Origin: JARICQ01 sp964527205
Lineage (GTDB): Bacteria > Bacillota > Clostridia > Tissierellales > Tissierellaceae
Length of the DNA: 26,299 bases
Assembly: GCA_964527205.1 (NCBI GenBank)
Contig: CAZGQG010000025.1
Coordinates: 1-26,299, forward strand
Reading direction: 5' to 3'
Shown: piece by piece, positions 23,900 to 26,299 of the stretch
Position numbering within the stretch: position 1 is the stretch's first letter
Layout: each line of letters starts with the position of its first letter
Made by a program: the position numbers and the translations under genes
Notes under the pieces: generated by a model
What the model was told of the DNA's origin: nothing
Database searches by the model: none
What the model saw: the letters and a program-made list of their open reading frames with translations, nothing else

Positions 23900-25027
23900 A
23901 TGAAGATGCTAAATGAACACTTTAAAAAATATGGAGATAAGCTTTCATTTATTCAATTAAAAGATAATAGGGAATTGAATATTGAGGGATATAAAATAGA
24001 TGATACTACTCCCTTACCAGTCTTAGTGGAGGATCTAGTAAGGGAAATTAAGGATGGCAATTTAGAGGAAGAAATAAGGATGACAAATATTATTGACGGC
24101 ATAATATTTACCCTAGGCATGGATGATGAGTTTAAGTACCTAGAAGAATACAAGGAGATTCTAGCTTCCTATCAGGAAGGAATTGAAGAATATATATTCT
24201 TTAAGGGCATTAGACATTTTGAGAAGCAAGACTATGATAGGGCAGCTATTGCCTTTAGAGCCCTGAAAATAGTAGATCCAGCCAATACCAATGGAATATT
24301 TAACTATGCTCTCAGTCTGGAGGCTATTGCTAAGAAATTCTTTAAGGCAGAAGAAGATGTGAAGGGACTGGAATTTATCAATGTATCTACAGATGAACTG
24401 GAATCTATTTTGGAGATAGATGATAAATATCCTCTGGCCTACTATAAACTGGGATATCACTATAAGTTCAATGGCCAATATTTAAAGGCCAAGCTAATAT
24501 GGAATAAATACCTGCAGTTAGATAAGGATGATTTAAGGCTACAGGAGATAAGAGTGGAATTAGAAGGAATTGAAGAAGATGTAATCCTTGAATCAGGAAT
24601 CACCTATCTAAGCAAGGGATATTTTGAAAAGGCCCTAGATGAATTTTTAAAGATTTTGCCGAAATTCAAGGAATGGTGGGAACTGAACTACTTTTTAGGA
24701 CTAAGCTACAAGGGTTTAGGTGAGTATAATGAAAGTATTAAACATTTTGAAATAGCCCTAGAAGATAACAATAAGGTTGCTGAGATATACAATGAAATGG
24801 GAATCACCTATATGACAATAGATAAGCTAGAAGAAGCCATAGGAGTATTTACTGAAGGTATAGAAGAAATAGAGAATGATTACAAGTTATTCTTTAATAG
24901 GGGAATAGCTTATTTGCAGCTAGAGGATATAAGAAGTGGATATGAGGATATAAAAAGAGCTGTAGAGATAAACCCAGAAGATGAGAATATGCTTTTACAA
25001 AAACAAAAAATAGAAGAGTTACTATAA
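23900..25027 (+). CDS. Tetratricopeptide repeat protein
   Basis: A 375-residue soluble protein made largely of TPR-type helix pairs. Repeats are recognisable around FFKGIRHFEKQDYDRAAIAF, YYKLGYHYKFNGQYLKAKLI, ESGITYLSKGYFEKALDEF, FLGLSYKGLGEYNESIKHF, NEMGITYMTIDKLEEAIGVF and NRGIAYLQLEDIRSGYEDI. The first about 90 residues are not repeat-like. TPR arrays usually bind other proteins, so it may be a scaffold for the products of the same operon, but no partner can be named. GAGGTGG (23889-23895) precedes the ATG. It follows the membrane protein gene by 14 nt and precedes ptb by 18 nt. Confidence 0.85.
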   Translation: MKMLNEHFKKYGDKLSFIQLKDNRELNIEGYKIDDTTPLPVLVEDLVREIKDGNLEEEIRMTNIIDGIIFTLGMDDEFKYLEEYKEILASYQEGIEEYIFFKGIRHFEKQDYDRAAIAFRALKIVDPANTNGIFNYALSLEAIAKKFFKAEEDVKGLEFINVSTDELESILEIDDKYPLAYYKLGYHYKFNGQYLKAKLIWNKYLQLDKDDLRLQEIRVELEGIEEDVILESGITYLSKGYFEKALDEFLKILPKFKEWWELNYFLGLSYKGLGEYNESIKHFEIALEDNNKVAEIYNEMGITYMTIDKLEEAIGVFTEGIEEIENDYKLFFNRGIAYLQLEDIRSGYEDIKRAVEINPEDENMLLQKQKIEELL

Positions 25028-25045
25028 CTTTTGGAGGGAATGTGG

Positions 25046-25954
25046 ATGAAAAGCTTAAAAGAACTTTTAAACCTAAAGATGGAAAAGAAGATGAAATTAG
25101 TAGTAGTTGCTGCAAATGATAGGGAAGTTATAGCTGCAGTAGATGAGGCAAGAGAGTTAGATGTTATTGATCCTATATTAATAGGAGACCAGGAAGAAAT
25201 ATTAGCTATATTGGAAGAGAAGGCTATAGACAAGGATCAATACAGAATAATTGATGAAAAAGATGTGACTGGGGCAGCAGAGCTAGGAGTAAAGATGGTA
25301 TCAAATGGGGAAGCTGATTTCATAATGAAGGGTCTATTGGATACTTCAATACTACTGAGAGCAGTATTAAATAAGGAATGGGGACTGAGAACTGATTCTC
25401 TTCTGTCTCATGTAATGGTATATGAGGTTGCAAGTTATCCTAAGCTTATTTACTTGACAGATGGAGGCATGAATCTAAGTCCAAGCCTTGAAGACAAGAA
25501 GAAAATAATAGAGAATGCAGCTACAGTAGTTCGTTCAATGGGAAGTGAAAGGATAAATGTTGCGGTATTAGCAGCAAAGGAAAAAGTAAATCCTAAGATG
25601 ATAGCAACTGTAGAGGCTGACCAACTTAAAAAACAATATGAAAAGGGTGAGTTCTCAAAGGGTGTAGTAATAGATGGACCACTGGCCTTAGACCTGGCTC
25701 TTTCTAAAGAAGCGGCAGAGATTAAATCCTTTAAATCTGAAGTGGCTGGGGATGCAGATGTGCTTCTAGTCCCAAATATAGAGATGGGTAATGGAATAGG
25801 TAAATCTATAACATATCTTGCAGGTGGGAAATCAGCAGGTATAGTAATGGGAGCTAAGACTCCAATAGTATTAGTATCTAGAGCAGATGATCATGAGTCA
25901 AAACTATATTCAATTCTACTAGGCGGTGTAGTAGCAAGAGGTAAAAAGGATTAA
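25046..25954 (+). CDS. ptb: Phosphate butyryltransferase family protein (Ptb)
   Basis: Interconverts butyryl-CoA plus phosphate with butyryl phosphate plus CoA, the first step of butyrate and ATP formation by the kinase route. The 302-residue length and motifs such as FIMKGLLDTSILLRAVLNKEWGLR, YLTDGGMNLSP and VPNIEMGNGIGKSITYLAGG are those of the PTA/PTB family, closest to Ptb. TGGAGGG (25032-25038) is correctly spaced for ATG 25046; earlier TTG 25031 and ATG 25040 overlap or touch that site. A butyrate kinase gene normally follows ptb, but here the next 345 bases hold promoters instead. Substrate could be another short acyl-CoA, so the exact activity is inferred. Confidence 0.88.
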   Translation: MKSLKELLNLKMEKKMKLVVVAANDREVIAAVDEARELDVIDPILIGDQEEILAILEEKAIDKDQYRIIDEKDVTGAAELGVKMVSNGEADFIMKGLLDTSILLRAVLNKEWGLRTDSLLSHVMVYEVASYPKLIYLTDGGMNLSPSLEDKKKIIENAATVVRSMGSERINVAVLAAKEKVNPKMIATVEADQLKKQYEKGEFSKGVVIDGPLALDLALSKEAAEIKSFKSEVAGDADVLLVPNIEMGNGIGKSITYLAGGKSAGIVMGAKTPIVLVSRADDHESKLYSILLGGVVARGKKD

Positions 25955-26009
25955 TGAGATATATGTAGCTGGGATTTATTATATTAATTATAAAACTTAG
26001 TAAAAGCTA

Positions 26010-26038
26010 TTGACATTCTATAGAAAGAGATGTATTAT
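26010..26038 (+). promoter_or_regulatory. Tandem rRNA-type promoter P1
   Basis: TTGACA (26010-26015), a 17-nt spacer and TATTAT (26033-26038). The conserved start-site sequence AGTCG begins at 26045, 35 nt after the -35 element. First of three regularly spaced promoters. Confidence 0.82.
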
Positions 26039-26084
26039 ATTAGAAGTCGACTGGAATCTTCTGGGAAACAATCTTCTTGGAAAT

Positions 26085-26105
26085 CTTTTAAGAAAAGCTT
26101 AAAAG
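26085..26105. repeat. Inverted repeat between promoters P1 and P2
   Basis: CTTTTAAG (26085-26092) and CTTAAAAG (26098-26105) form an 8-bp palindrome with loop AAAAG. It ends three bases before the P2 -35 element. It could be a weak hairpin in the P1 transcript or a protein site; no T-run follows. Confidence 0.5.
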
Positions 26106-26108
26106 CGG

Positions 26109-26137
26109 TTGACAAATATACAAAAACATAGTATTAT
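26109..26137 (+). promoter_or_regulatory. Tandem rRNA-type promoter P2
   Basis: TTGACA (26109-26114), a 17-nt spacer and TATTAT (26132-26137). AGTCG begins at 26144, again 35 nt after the start of the -35 element. It shares GCGGTTGACAAA context with P3. Confidence 0.85.
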
Positions 26138-26206
26138 TATAAAAGTCGACCAAAGACAGCCAGCAAAGAGACATTAAAACTTTTTAAATATTTTGAAAAG
26201 AATCGG

Positions 26207-26235
26207 TTGACAAACAATTTAGTATTTGCTATACT
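26207..26235 (+). promoter_or_regulatory. Tandem rRNA-type promoter P3
   Basis: TTGACA (26207-26212), a 17-nt spacer and TATACT (26230-26235), with an extended -10 TG at 26227-26228. AGTCG begins at 26241. It is the promoter nearest the presumed rRNA genes. Confidence 0.87.
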
Positions 26236-26240
26236 AAATA

Positions 26241-26299
26241 AGTCGTCAAAAACGGCGACACAGAACCTAGACAACTAAACAGTGTAAGAAACTTTGAAT
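26241..26299 (+). other. Probable start of an rRNA operon leader
   Basis: After P3 the transcript would begin with a small hairpin, GTCGTC (26242-26247) with GGCGAC (26254-26259). Next comes GAACCTAGACAACTAAACAG, which resembles the boxA-like antitermination sequences found before and inside Firmicute rRNA operons. The window ends just after AACTTTGAAT, probably very close to a 16S gene. No rRNA sequence is inside the window, so this is an inference. Confidence 0.6.

Noticed and set aside
1..26299. CRISPR arrays, insertion sequences, prophage or toxin-antitoxin modules
   Set aside because: I saw no regularly spaced direct repeats with unique spacers, no transposase or integrase, and no recognisable toxin-antitoxin pair. 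The 98-99 bp periodicity at the right end is explained by promoters.

Overview
This is an AT-rich stretch of chromosome, almost entirely coding on the + strand, with strong AGGAGG-type ribosome binding sites and heavy use of AGA/AGG and ATA codons. The gene set (T-box-controlled thrS, L20-type leader before infC-rpmI-rplT, KtrAB potassium uptake, pheST next to a SpoU methyltransferase and zapA/mutS2, Ptb) indicates a low-GC Gram-positive anaerobe of the Clostridia/Tissierellia kind. The genus cannot be fixed from sequence alone.

Layout. Positions 1-219 hold the end of a tRNA cluster: partial tRNA-Phe, tRNA-Gly, tRNA-Cys. A hairpin follows, then a GME-fold (DUF6873-like) protein and hisS. A sigma-A promoter and a T-box riboswitch with an ACU (Thr) specifier control thrS, which ends at a terminator. 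A monocistronic pepV dipeptidase comes next. A promoter plus an L20-autoregulation-type leader then precede infC (AUU start), rpmI and rplT, ending in a terminator. ktrB-ktrA-SpoU methyltransferase form a tight group, followed by pheS-pheT with their own promoter and a 5' hairpin. zapA, a U32/RlhA-like protein, mutS2 and argS form a second operon that ends in a bidirectional terminator. mutS2 is broken by a 100-N assembly gap. A tiny minus-strand gene of unknown function converges on that terminator. The last operon encodes a B12-binding radical SAM protein, a six-helix membrane protein, a TPR protein and a phosphate butyryltransferase. The window closes with three tandem promoters at a 98-99 bp period and the start of what looks like an rRNA operon leader.

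Functionally the window is dominated by translation: five aminoacyl-tRNA synthetase polypeptides (HisRS, ThrRS, PheRS alpha and beta, ArgRS), IF3, L35, L20, tRNAs, rRNA/tRNA modification enzymes, MutS2 and the rRNA promoters. Most of it is a conserved housekeeping region. I found no clear evidence of a new defence, mobile or biosynthetic system. The least explained parts are the radical SAM-membrane-TPR-Ptb operon, the 64-residue minus-strand protein, the GME-fold protein, and the periodic promoter array at the right end.
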